From positions 29,262,786 through 29,326,785 of the forward strand of contig NW_024609837.1 in assembly GCF_016920785.2 (NCBI RefSeq): DNA of 64,000 bases, in the 5' to 3' direction. Shown in pieces: positions 11,346-21,974 of this stretch. The stretch comes from Ixodes scapularis. Its lineage: Eukaryota; Arthropoda; Arachnida; Ixodida; Ixodidae. A program made the translations under genes and the position numbers. Position 1 is the stretch's first letter, and the number at the start of each line of letters is the position of its first letter. Under the pieces are notes generated by a model. The model was not told the DNA's origin, did not search any database, and saw only the letters and a list, made by a program, of their open reading frames with translations.

Positions 11346-12034
11346 TTCAATTGTGTGTTTCTAGTTGTGATTGTGTATGTATTTGTTTTACCAATGTAGA
11401 CTTCTGTATGCTTTGGAGGTTTATGCAGCACGGGCTATGTATCCTTTATGTTGCCATGACCTGCGTGTATCGCTTTTTCGCCATACTCGCGCGTTCCACG
11501 TTTCTATGAAATCCAGCATCATAAACACATTTTTTGTTAAAACGAGCATTATAAAATTGGTGACGCGTGATGAGGTGCTCAAGAACACATAAAATATATC
11601 AGTTCCCTCGGAAATTTCGAAATTTCGTAGGAAGACATAGTCTTTTCCTCAGACTAGAACAGGTCAATCAGTTCAAACCAGGCCAGCAACAGACAAATAT
11701 TGGTTGGGTTGAAGTACCAACACCCACCCGTTAATCGACTGACAGTCAACGTGAACGTCCGCTTTGCCCTCCACGAACGCTTCGGAATTCTTCGTGGAAC
11801 AGCTGCGTACAGTGCTCGCCTCCACGGCAACGCCGAGCCTAGAGCGACAATGGGAAAAATGCCGCAGGACATGTAAAATAAAATTAAAAAACAAAACATG
11901 AGGAACGCAATTCATAAACACGTACGTTGTTTACGTAACCGTACAATGGAATTTTTCGGCTATGTTCAACGCCAGCTGAATTCCATTTCCATCCGCCCAT
12001 CAAGCAGCTGTCTACAGTCGACGTAGTATAACTC
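11346..12034. other. No feature recognised
   Basis: Unassigned AT-rich sequence. The short frames lack motifs. Confidence 0.5.
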
Positions 12035-12993
12035 CAGGGCTGGGCAGAGATATTCCAAAATGTATTCGATAATACAAATACTGAGATACATGTGTTTTAA
12101 GGCTCAAATACAGATACTAAGATATATTTCTCTTTCATGGAACGGAATACCCCTGAGATAGTTCTGCAGAAACAGCGATAAAGTATTCCGGAATACGGAT
12201 ACAGATGCTTATAGAAATACATTTGTTTCCGAACCGTGCTATGTGGAGATGGTGTAGTTTGAGGAGAATGGGAAGGGTAATTTATGCTTGTTCTCCTCTT
12301 TTTGCAACAATTTATGTACTACCCCTTCCCTCGAACTCTTTACTTATCATTAATGCCGCTAGAAAAAAAAAAAAAAAAAAAAAAAACATGTCATGGCCGT
12401 TTAACCACATAGTTACAGAACGGTAAAGACTGCGTACCATGCCTGACATAAGGCGTCTGCCCGAAGGAGCCCTGCTTTGCCATGAAGGCGCATCTTAAAT
12501 TGTCGTCGTATGTAATTTTGAGTCACCCACAGTCTAGGGAAATTGGACAACAGGGCCGCACTTTTTCTCTACTCAACTCCTTTACAGCGTTCTCTCTGCT
12601 AAAATGGAAAGGGTGGAGAGCTTTGCGAGAGGGGCTGATTTTGTTATTCTTGAATGTAACCTTCGTTAAACCACAGTTTTTTTTTTTTTTTTATAATGTT
12701 GGTGACTGAGTTGGATTATGTTATGGGGCGGATTCTCGTTATAAATTCGGAAGCAACTTGCACAAAACAGATGTTTTTATCCTTTAAATTTATCGTAAAA
12801 AGGGCAACACATGTAACGAGATACCTAAGTCTGGCAAAGTATCGCGATTCAAGCGATACCTTGCAAATGTATTTCACTACTGAGATACATATATACATTT
12901 TTCAAATGCATCTCAATACAGAGATACAGATACTCGAAAGTACTTTCAAGGTACTATCGCGATACATTTGTATCGCAATATTGCTCAGCCCTG
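12035..12993. mobile_element. Non-autonomous hAT-like element
   Basis: The ends are inverted: CAGGGCTGGGCA at the left and TGCTCAGCCCTG at the right, the CAGGG start being typical of hAT elements. The flanks GTATAACT (12026-12033) and GTATAACC (12994-13001) resemble an 8-bp target duplication, offset by one base at the left. Both subterminal regions are rich in GATACA/ATACAGATAC words in opposite orientation. The interior has A24 and T-tract runs and no transposase. Confidence 0.6.
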
Positions 12994-14324
12994 GTATAAC
13001 CGTATAACGTAGAGTCGAAGATATAGTGTTCCCCTCGCTTACCAAGGGACAAAAATAGAAATCTGTCTCAACTAGGGTGTCGAACCGGTCATCACTTCGG
13101 TTCGGTTCGGGTTCGGGTTCAGTAGCACTGCATTTTGTTCCGGTTCGGTTCCGGTTTAGAGTAGCGCACATAATATCACTCCGGTTACCGGTTTTAATAA
13201 GTGCGAACCGGTTCGAACCGGTTACTAACTCGACCTTTGAATATTGAAAGAGCACTTCCTGGAGCCTTTTGCGTGCACGAGATACTTGCAATAGACCCAT
13301 CCCAAAACTACTCCCTCTCCCGGCAGATCTGAAAACCCTGCACAGCGACGTGCGCAAAAGACACCATTAATGTGGCAAGGCTATTACTGGTATAATACCG
13401 TTCTTAGGTGAAGCATATATAAGCGATTGACTTTCCATTTTTATTGTGTCTTTTGCACTCGCAGCTGTGCAGTATTTCAAACTGTACCAGAAGTGGGCGT
13501 AATTTGTGAATGGGTCTATAGACCTTTCCAGAAAAGAGCTTGTCGCCGGTGCAATCTTTAGTGTTCAGACGTATAGTGCGTGCTTTGCTCGCTTTACGAA
13601 GTGACGAACACGCGCGTGCTGGGCTGCGGAGATCGCACGCTGGGCTGTGATTTTATAAACAGTAAAAAGATTTCTAGCTGGATTGCTTGCACTGTATATG
13701 TGTTTGTTTGTTTTGCTCTGCACATCCGTGCTTTTAGACATGCTACCTGTTTTCGGCGCCCAGTAAGATGTCGCAGCTATGCCCCAGAGTGGCAGACAGG
13801 GGAACGAGAGGAAACAAATGTGTCGTAAGACACAGAAACAGGTACGTCGAGGGCGCAGTTGGCGTAGTAGCAGTCGCGAGGATGCCGCCGACGCCGCGCT
13901 CACGACGCCGCCAGAGCGGCCGCAGCCATGGTCCTGGGGACCGCCATTTCTTAAACTGAGCTCGTCTTGGCTTTAGCCAACTTCTTATCACAAATCCTCC
14001 TGGAGGAGCGCAAAGGCCCTTTGCGTACGCACGTATTTTCCGAGAAATAGCGTGCGCTAAAATAGCGCACGCAAAGCGCGAAATGTGGTTAGCGTTCGGC
14101 GCATGCGCAGTGGCGACGACGCTATTCTTTGCGTGCGCAAAGCTTTAGCATGCGCTGTTTTAAAACTCCCGAGTTCGTGGCCAAGCGCTGCTTTGAAATC
14201 GCCGCCGCCACTACCGCGCCGCCAATTCAATCCAAGAAACAAAGTTGAAGCTCTCCTGATGAGGAAGTACAGACGGGAACTGAGCAAGGTTATTGTAGTG
14301 AGCGCGCAGGCGAGCTGGTGGAAA

Positions 14325-14842
14325 TTAACCATTCTGATGTCAGCCTGAGACTGAGGCAGGAAAAGAGGAAGTTTTAAAGTAGAAGGAAAAGGAACAGTCG
14401 AGGATACGTCTGTAACCGAGCTGACGACACGAAAATCCCTTTTCTCATTTGGGTATCCAATCCCCATTACGTTTTCCATTCTGCCAACAGCCTGTTCAAT
14501 AAACGCCGCTCTTTCTTCATGCCTGACTATTCTCGCAACTGACTGTATAGAAGAAAATACATCCACCCTTGACGGTTTTACATCAATACAAAACTTCGGT
14601 TCGTTTTCCAACACTGCTTGCGTCTTCCTTGATAACATTACGCCACCCGGATTGATAACAGAACCTCCACACATCCGATCGAAAAAACTAAAAACCCGTG
14701 AGTCTCTATCCCTTCCCTCCTGAGATTTCATCTTAATGCTATCCAGAACATGCCTTCGTTTGACATACCACATACGGTTGAAAACTGTCCTCCTGATGCT
14801 GTTCCAAATGACGCAAGCAGTGTTGGAAAACGGAAGACGCAA
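14325..14842 (-). pseudogene. Penelope-like N-terminal fragment, left arm of an inverted duplication
   Basis: The minus-strand frame reads VINPGGVMLSRKTQAVLEN, PKFCIDVKPSRVDVFSSIQ and then VRHEERAAFIEQAVGRM. This pattern (LSxxxxxVLxxGPKF followed by a helical segment) resembles the region before the RT in Penelope-like elements. That assignment is from memory of the family, not from a search. The arm 14325-14628 is repeated inverted at 14832-15136. No RT or GIY-YIG domain accompanies it. Confidence 0.45.
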
Positions 14843-15139
14843 GCAGTGTTGGAAAACGGACCGAAGTTTTGTATTGATGTAAAACCGTCAAGGGTGGATG
14901 TATTTTCTTCTATACAGTCAGTTGCGAGAATAGTCAGGCATGAAGAAAGAGCGGCGTTTATTGAACAGGCTGTTGGCAGAATGGAAAACGTAATGGGGAT
15001 TGGATACCCAAATGAGAAAAGGGATTTTCGTGTCGTCAGCTCGGTTAGAGACGTATCCTCGACTGTTCCTTTTTCTTCTACTTTAAAACTTCCTCTTTTC
15101 CTGCCTCAGTCTCAGGCTAACATCAGAATGGTTAACTGA
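14832..15139 (+). pseudogene. Penelope-like N-terminal fragment, right arm
   Basis: The plus-strand frame encodes nearly the same peptide as the left arm (GPKFCIDVKPSRVDVFSSIQ and onward) and ends at TGA near 15137. The two arms differ at only a few positions, so the duplication is recent or gene-converted. A 25-bp unit with GACGCAAGCAGTGTTGG is tandemly doubled at about 14810-14860, at the inner junction. Confidence 0.45.
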
Positions 15140-15484
15140 GCAAGCTCGCTGACCACGAGGACTATTTGTGTTTCTGCTTTTGGTGATGGTGCATTTTTTT
15201 TATTACGTACGCAATAAGAAGGAAATGTAAAAGTATCTGACACTATGTATGATTAGTCTTGGCAATATAAGAAAAATAAGCACGCTACTTTTCCCATTAA
15301 CACCAATTATTGACACAATTGGCCTTGAACCGCTTTCGTTGAACCGGTAACCGCCCCATCAGATTATGGCTTCGTTCCGGTTCGGTTTCAATATAAAGCG
15401 TTTTGGTTTTGTACCGGTTCCGACGAAAATAACGGTTTTGATCCGGTTTTCGGTCCGGGTTAGGTTCGATACCCTTGTCTTAAC

Positions 15485-16434
15485 AGAATTAAAGTCTGCG
15501 CGGTTCAAATACCAGGCGAGGACGAACCCTGGTTGTGCTGGGGTGTTGGGAGGAAGGTTGAAATGGAGCCCGGCAGGCAAACAGCTTACCCCAGGTGGAA
15601 ATGCGTTTTGTTTAGCTATTCGCTCTTTCCCGCGTGTCCTGCGCGTCTTTCTCGCAAACCCCACCGTATATAGATGGTGGGTTTGCGATCTTCGGGAAGT
15701 GGCCGCTTATGACAATGTCGGACGTAATTCACGCGTGTAGTAAAAAGATGATGCGTAAAAAAAAAAGAATTATACGTGAACCGGAAGTGTGCTCGGGCTA
15801 CCCAATAGATGGCGCCATAAAGTTTGTTGCGAAAAAAAAAAGGCGATTACCTTACAGTAACATGGCAGAGCCTTTCTCTTGTGTCAGGGCTCAAACACTG
15901 CCACAGGCCAGGCGCACTATGAAAAAAAGAAAAGAAAAAATTGGAACAGCGGCAAACAAAATTCTATCAAGTCTTACACCTCTTGTAATAATCATAATTA
16001 ATACTGATGTAATCGTGCTCATGTCATATTGAGTAGTGCGGGTATAATAAAAAAAAAGAACATTTTTGACGTCGGTTTTAAGCTCGAGTGACTTTTAGGG
16101 TGAGAAGGCAGGAAATATCAACCAATGCTGTTAAGCAGCTCGTTTGGATACAGGGCCTAAGTACACCGTGCATACGCAAGCATTCTTTTAATGGGAACAA
16201 ATGCTCATGAGAGGATCTTCATGTTTGCTGTGTTACTCCACCGTCCTGGTGCATGAGTCAACATCTCAACATGAGTTTCTGTATATAATCGTAAATTGCT
16301 TTACTCGCACGTTCATATAAGTAAAATGTTCATCACCATTTGATGGAGCATCACGAGGCATCAAGTCTAATTGTGTTAAAGATGCATAATTCGCAGAAAA
16401 ATCACAAACTTTGAATTCGCTAAGGTAAAGGCTG
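15485..16434. other. No feature recognised
   Basis: AT-rich with several short A tracts and no coding signature. Confidence 0.5.
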
Positions 16435-16439
16435 TGTTA

Positions 16440-16636
16440 TTCTTTGTACTTCCACGTGTTTTAGTTGTAGCAGTAGTAGAAGTACAAGCAGTAGTAGTTG
16501 CATTAGTAGCTCTTTTAGTAGGAATGTTGCTATAGTAGCTTTTGCAATAGTTGGTGTTGCAATAGTGACAGCTAAAATAGTTGTGGAAGTAGTAGTCGTT
16601 GCAGCAGTTACTGCGGTATTTACAGTAGCTGCTCTG
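16440..16636. repeat. Degenerate GTAGTn/GTTGCn trinucleotide repeat
   Basis: Imperfect AGTAGT/GTTGCA triplets run for about 200 bp. Translations on either strand are simple Thr/Ala or Val/Leu runs, not a gene. Confidence 0.7.
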
Positions 16637-17081
16637 CCCCCGCTCCCAGACAAAAGTTTAACGCGCATCTCGTAGACTGTAGAGTCCACACCTTTTCTGA
16701 CGCGACATAGCTACATCGCAGCTATATAACATCCCTGACATCCCCAACATTGTACGATCACAAGGGTTATGGCAGCACTGATGCGTGAAGTTGTGCTCAA
16801 GGTCGTGCAGAAGGTCGTTTTCAAGCTTCTTTAGGACTACGCAACCTTTAGCCCTAGCTGGAACAGCCCAGTGAGTTTGCACCAGGACGGTGCCACGAGG
16901 GGAATTTCTGCTCAACGATCGGCTTCTGGGCCCGTTTGCTCGAAGCGCTAACCGCGGCTAAAGTTAGCCGCAGTACCTAGGAGAGGGATTTTGAAATCAC
17001 GTGACTGGCTCGATAGGAATGCGGGGAAACATGGCGGTGCCCCGGCGAGTGAGCGCCGCTCGCTTTGGAACTAATATGTCG

Positions 17082-17684
17082 TGTGGGAGCCTCTGGCTCC
17101 CTTTCCCTGATCCGGCCTTCGGGGCGCGGGCGCGACGTCGGAAGCCACTTGGCTTCCGACCGGAGCGTACCTTATCGTGGCAAGGAGAGGCAGCCATCTT
17201 GGTTGTCTACTCTCGCCACTCCTCCGTCCGCGTCCCTCCCTCTGGGGGACGTAGGGAACTTCCCTTTGTCGGGCTCGCCCGCCCCTCCAGGGACGAGGCT
17301 GGAGCCGCCAGGGAGAGAAGGAGAGAGAGAGCGGGTCCTCTGGCCGCTCGGAGAAGGGACTGTTCTGCTGGACTTGAAACTGTTCGGACGTGCGGCCACG
17401 CGCTCTGCTGCCCCACCTCCGTCCAGGCTCTCGGGAAAGTGCGGCAAGGTAAGGACAACCTCCCCCTTGCCGTTACTAGTCTTTATATCTTTGTATTTAT
17501 CCGGACAAATAAACCCCGGGTGTCCCTCTATTCTGTGTGTCTGTGTACTCCCTTCGTGAGTCCCGGCTAGCGGGTGCAGCCAGAAATCGAACCCGTCGTA
17601 GCGGTGACTCTGATCCGCTGCGGGGTGGTGGTTTCGCGGTCGGCCTCCTATCCGGACGCCTCGCACCCCTTTTAGACCTCCACA
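17082..17684 (+). repeat. 5' LTR of the outer element
   Basis: 603 bp with terminal TGTGG/CCACA. AATAAA at 17508-17513 lies in the likely R region. The segment is GC-rich, and long frames on both strands here are compositional artefacts. Confidence 0.9.
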
Positions 17685-17687
17685 TTC

Positions 17688-17705
17688 TGGCGCCCAACGT
17701 GGGGC
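17688..17705 (+). promoter_or_regulatory. Primer-binding site, tRNA-Lys type
   Basis: TGGCGCCCAACGTGGGGC begins 3 nt after the LTR. It is the well-known PBS complementary to the 3' end of tRNA-Lys(1,2), over 18 nt. Confidence 0.85.
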
Positions 17706-19225
17706 CATGGCACTATTGTCGTGGCACTGCTCCGCCGCGCCATGCCAAGATGGCGGAGCCTCTCTTGGGGAGGCCGGCTCCCTTTGTGAGCCGCCATGAT
17801 GCGGCTTGGATTTGGGAACCACGTCCAAGAGCCAGCCCGGAAACCTGAGTGACACATGATTTCTTCATTCTCTTTTCGTGTCTTCCCGCAGGAGACGCTT
17901 TATCGTACCTGTCTCCTCTGGTGATGGGCGTTGCTAGCAACAGTCCCCCACTGCCTGAAAGTTGCTGACTCCGCTGCCAACCCCCACCTAGTTAGAGGGT
18001 CGTCGCCTCTGGCGGCGTCCTCAGAGCCTCCGTGTCACGGAAATCGCGTTGCATTGACCCCAGTGGGCCTAGCGACGAATGTTGTTAGCAGCAAAGAGCT
18101 TCTTACGGGTCAGCGGGACAATCTGGGTTTGTAAATATGCGCGTTTCTTTGACACTGAGTTGTCGGGCTCTCCGGGAGAGTCGGGTGGTGCGTCTGCCAT
18201 TAACGTCGCCAAGTAGCTCGTAACGCTACCGACGGGCTCCGGGAGCCGCAGGCCGCGCATCCGCCGGCGTCCAGAAGCAGTTTTTATACTGTGGGCGCGC
18301 GCGCTGTACGCCACTTGTATTGTGGTTGGCGCGAGGGTTTTTTTCGGGATAAATTTGTTTTGCTGACACCTTTGAGCTTCTGCTGATTTCCGATGCCTTT
18401 TGCGTTATAATGGCACAACGCACTATAGACGATTGCAAGCTGGGCGACTGGCCGCCACCATGTCTGCACGAGCAGGCACGCCCGTGCGATTACGAGCTTG
18501 CGAAAGCTACGTTCACCCGCTCGTTGCACGCGCTTGCACGCATGGGGCACCACTTGTGGCGCCATGCTTGCAATTGTTTATAGACGGGGCGGCTTTTTAG
18601 CTACCTCGTTTTGTGCGCTTCGCTAGGGATGCGTGCAGCTCGAAGACTCTACGGAGTTAGTTGTTTTCGCAGTCCCCCGCCCGGCTCCTGGTGCAGCCAC
18701 CACTGGCAGCGGAGAGTCGCCGGCTCAGTTCCCGGCGACTTCAGTTTGCGTACGCAGGGTGCCCTCAAATTCTGTTAGTAGCACCGCGTGGCCTGCCTTC
18801 CAACTTGAGCCTCCCACCCTGCGGTAGGCCGGTTAATGTGCGCAGGCAGCCGAGTCCAGATACGATGAGGACCCGGCCAAAACCTGTTTTCGGAGACCAT
18901 TGCTTCCCTTCGGTGGCAGTGTGTCGACCGAGAACAATGATCTCTCCCTTCGACCTTGCCATACTGCGGGTCTGGAGGGGGCGAAGAGATATTTTCGGGG
19001 TGCTGCGTGGGCTCTTCTTTCCGTCATTCAGGAACATGCTCGTGCCCCTCCTCTTCCCTGCCATCCCCCACTATGCGCGACGGCGGGGGGACACGCCGTT
19101 AGACTGGGCGGGACCTGCCGGATCTGCGTCATCGCTGACGCTGCCGGGAGTTTGCGCACCCTACGGCGGCCAGGAGCGGCGGACGGGGAGGGCTGACTTC
19201 CGGCCGAGGCAGGACGGCCGCTGTG
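17706..19225 (+). other. Left internal region of the outer element, no recognised gene
   Basis: GC-rich leader-like sequence. Long overlapping frames on both strands lack motifs. TCTTCCCGCAG near 17893 resembles a splice acceptor, which could produce a spliced RNA, but no partner donor is evident. Confidence 0.5.
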
Positions 19226-19230
19226 GTCCT

Positions 19231-19946
19231 TGTCAGGCGTTCTTGGACGCCGGCAGGGCGAAAGTTCAAACGGACCGTCTCGCGACGCCGCCGGGGGGTG
19301 GGGGAGGCGACTGTTCTCCCCTCGGCCTGGGTACCCCCGAGCACTCTGCCGGGGAGGACCCCGGTGGAAAGTGATTTGTGGCTTTTTCAAGTGCCGTGCG
19401 TGTCATCGGCAAAGAAAACAGACGCGGCCGAGTCTTCTCCGGGCAGGACACCAGAGACCGGAAGGCGTAAGAAACTACGCCGAAGCGAGAACCCCCCCTT
19501 TTGGTTTGTGTTATGTGTGCTTGTTTGACTCCGGCAAGCCGAGTGTTCTAGAGCGAGGAATGCGACCTCTGCGGCAACATGAGCCTGGGGATGCTGCGGC
19601 GCCTCGGGGCTGGTGTGCCCTCGGTGCTGTGTGCAACGGGCAGCTGCGAACGGGACGACCAGGGGAGAGTGTGGTGGTTGGACCTGCAGCGCGAGGGACG
19701 AATGGGAAGGCGACAGCACCGAGGGAAAGGAGGACAGCGAGAATTCCCGAGGGGGTGTTTTTGAACCGGGGGAGACGAGGACGGACGTACTTGAGAACCG
19801 GACTCGTTTTTGCACTGATGTTACCCAAGACTTCTGATTAAATCAACCCACTAAACTACTCTTCGTCATGTCGCTAACAGAGATTAAGGTCGGGTGCTAC
19901 CATCAGGCCATCTGTGATCTGAGCACCCGGCGGGAGGAACCTATCT
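19231..19946 (+). repeat. 5' LTR of the Gmr1-like element
   Basis: It starts TGTCAGGCGTTC and ends AACCTATCT, and is repeated at 24621-25346. The end lacks the usual CA, and its last T may be shared with the PBS. Differences from the 3' copy are mostly point changes plus a C-run length difference. Confidence 0.8.
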
Positions 19947-19964
19947 GGCGCAGTCGACAGCAAT
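19946..19964 (+). promoter_or_regulatory. Primer-binding site, tRNA-Ser type
   Basis: TGGCGCAGTCGACAGCAAT closely matches the inverse complement of a typical animal tRNA-Ser 3' end (about 16 of 19 positions). It overlaps the last LTR base. Confidence 0.6.
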
Positions 19965-20126
19965 CTACTGTTGGGTGCTGAGGACGTGGCCAACCTGGTG
20001 GAAGGGTGGACAAGGACCTGGAACTGTGAAGTTTCAAGCAACAGGACCAAGCGGAACCACAACTCCAAGCTGTGAGCACAAGGACGTGCAGGTTGGTGTC
20101 TCTTGATTGCGGACTCGCGGCGCACC

Positions 20127-21974
20127 ATGACGGAACGGTATGAGTTGCGTAGCGGCGGGGGCAGTCGGGGAGAACCAACTGACAACACTGTGGAGGTAGG
20201 CTTGGTTGCGGTCAATGAGACGAGCGACAGTAGGAGGTCATCAATGTCGGGCCCTGACCAGTTGGCGATGTTGCAGACCCAACTAAAAATAGCAGAAGTC
20301 GAATTGGAAAGAGAGAGATTGAGAAGTCAAGGTGGTGCGAGATCTACCATGCGGGTCGACGGTGATCTGGCAGGCGGGGACGAGGATCGGAGGCTAAGAT
20401 ACACCGCCATGTTAAAAGGCGTGTTAATTCCTATGCCGTCTCAGGAGCCGCTTGTGCCTGGATGGTTTGAAGATGTAGAGGCCACTCTGGATTCGTATGA
20501 AGTTCCCCATGAGTGGAGGGCGGGACTGGTTTTACCACGCTTGAGTGAAAAGGCACGGGGTCTGTTAACTCGGCTATCTGCAGAACAACGTAAGAGCTAT
20601 GGGGAACTAAAGGGTGCCGTCCTGAAAGGGCTTAGACTCTCGGCGGCAGAGTACCGCCGTCTCTTCGCACAATCAAAAAGAAGGAGCGATGAGACATGGG
20701 CGCAATTTACTACGCGATTGGAAAACTACCTGATTTATTACATGCAAAGTTGTAAAGTAACAACAATCGAAAGGTTCAGAGAATTGGTGGTCGCGGACAG
20801 ACTACGGGAAAGCTTGGGTCACGACGCCCGTACGTTTATCATCCAGAACGAAAAGGCTGGGGAGGCGCTAACCCCTCATGAGATGGCGGATCTCGCAGAG
20901 AGTTTTGAGGAGAGCATTCGAGAAAAATCAAGTAGAGGGACAGGAACACCAGCAAGGGCGTACGGAAGTTCAGGGGAGACACTGAGACAGCGGGGTGCAG
21001 AGGCAAATCAAAGGGTTCCTGATAGCGTAAAAAGGTGCTTTCTCTGTCGGTCTCCGGCCCACATGGCTCGAAACTGTCCGAGTGCGGGTGCTGGGCAGGC
21101 AAATCAAGTGCAGGTGGAAGGGGTAGACGATATCCTGGTTGCTCGCGTTGAAGGCGCGGGACTGGATGTTGAAAGCTCCATGCGGCCGGCCATCGCGATT
21201 AAGACACAGGAGCTTCAGAAACCGCAGATCGTGGACCTGGCGAGTGGCCACCGAATGTTTACAGGGAACGTTGATTCAGGAGCGGAAATCAGTGTGGTCA
21301 GAAGATCTCTCTTGCCCGATTACCAGCCGTCAGGCTCTAGGATCAGGATGACAGGCGCCTTTGGACAACAGGTCACTGCTGACCTGGCCTATGTACCACT
21401 GAGACTGCGAGATGAGCCGCCCTACGTTACGTATGGTCCAGACGAAGTTGGAATCCTTTGCGCAGTAACAGATAAGCTGGCTAGTGGGATTGACGTTCTG
21501 CTGACACCTGACGCGTATGAGCAGTTATTGGAGCGGACTGCCCAGGTGCCTGAACTTGATACCAGTGTAGATGTGCTTAAACCTCAGGAGGGCGAGGATG
21601 GGCAAGCTCGTCTTAAGATGGATGAGGAGATAGCAGAGGCGACTGCAAGCGCAGTACAGTGTGAGTGGACGGGAGATGCTCCTGATGTTGGCGAACGTGC
21701 GCGCTTCCGAGACAGCCAGATGAAGGACCCAACATTAAAGGAAGGATGGGAACAGGCGCGGGCAAACACCCATGGAATGATTGTGGTGGATGGTCTCCTG
21801 TATCACCGAGAACCTGTTAGGGGAAGGTCCTGCACCCAACTTATGCTACCAGAATCACGTCGCGCCGACGTAATGCGCCTAGCACACGATGCGGCTTGGG
21901 CTGGGCACCTAGGCGAAAAAAAAAACATTGCAGCGAATCAAGAGTGCATTCTTTTGGCCGGGGGTATCGGCTGA
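20127..21974 (+). pseudogene. Gmr1-like gag, protease and start of integrase
   Basis: The ATG at 20127 has a good context (CACCATGA); the frame opens upstream only with non-ATG codons. About 615 residues remain open. In order: a probable coiled coil near 45-70; a capsid region near 95-262 whose last 70 residues (TIERFRELVVADRLRESLGH, then LTPHEMADLAESFEES) fit the helical SCAN pattern; a CCHC knuckle near 304-317 (CFLCRSPAHMARNC); an aspartic protease with VDSGAEISVV at about 382; then the start of the integrase HHCC domain (MRLAHDAAWAGHLGEKK). The frame is lost at an A10 run (21916-21925) inside the zinc-binding domain and continues in the next frame. Gag would assemble particles and the protease would process them. 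Confidence 0.85.

Larger units (their letters stand above)
13073..15476. mobile_element. hAT-like element with GGTTCGGTTC subterminal arrays, carrying a Penelope fragment
   Basis: The termini TAGGGTGTCGAACC and GGTTCGATACCCTT are inverted. The 8-bp flanks GTCTCAAC (13065-13072) and GTCTTAAC (15477-15484) differ at one position, as expected for an old hAT duplication. Next to each end is a degenerate array of CCGGTTCGGTTC words (about 13080-13230 and 15340-15465). No hAT transposase was seen. The middle is occupied by an inverted duplication of a Penelope-like N-terminal segment. Confidence 0.6.

Noticed and set aside
17001..17855. Long overlapping frames on both strands (up to about 227 codons)
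   Set aside because: They lie in the GC-rich 5' LTR, recur in the 3' LTR at 27431-28042, overlap on both strands and show no motif.
19230..19841. Frames of 100-200 codons in the 19.2-19.9 kb and 24.6-25.2 kb segments
   Set aside because: These segments are the two LTRs of the Gmr1-like element; the frames are compositional and not part of gag or pol.
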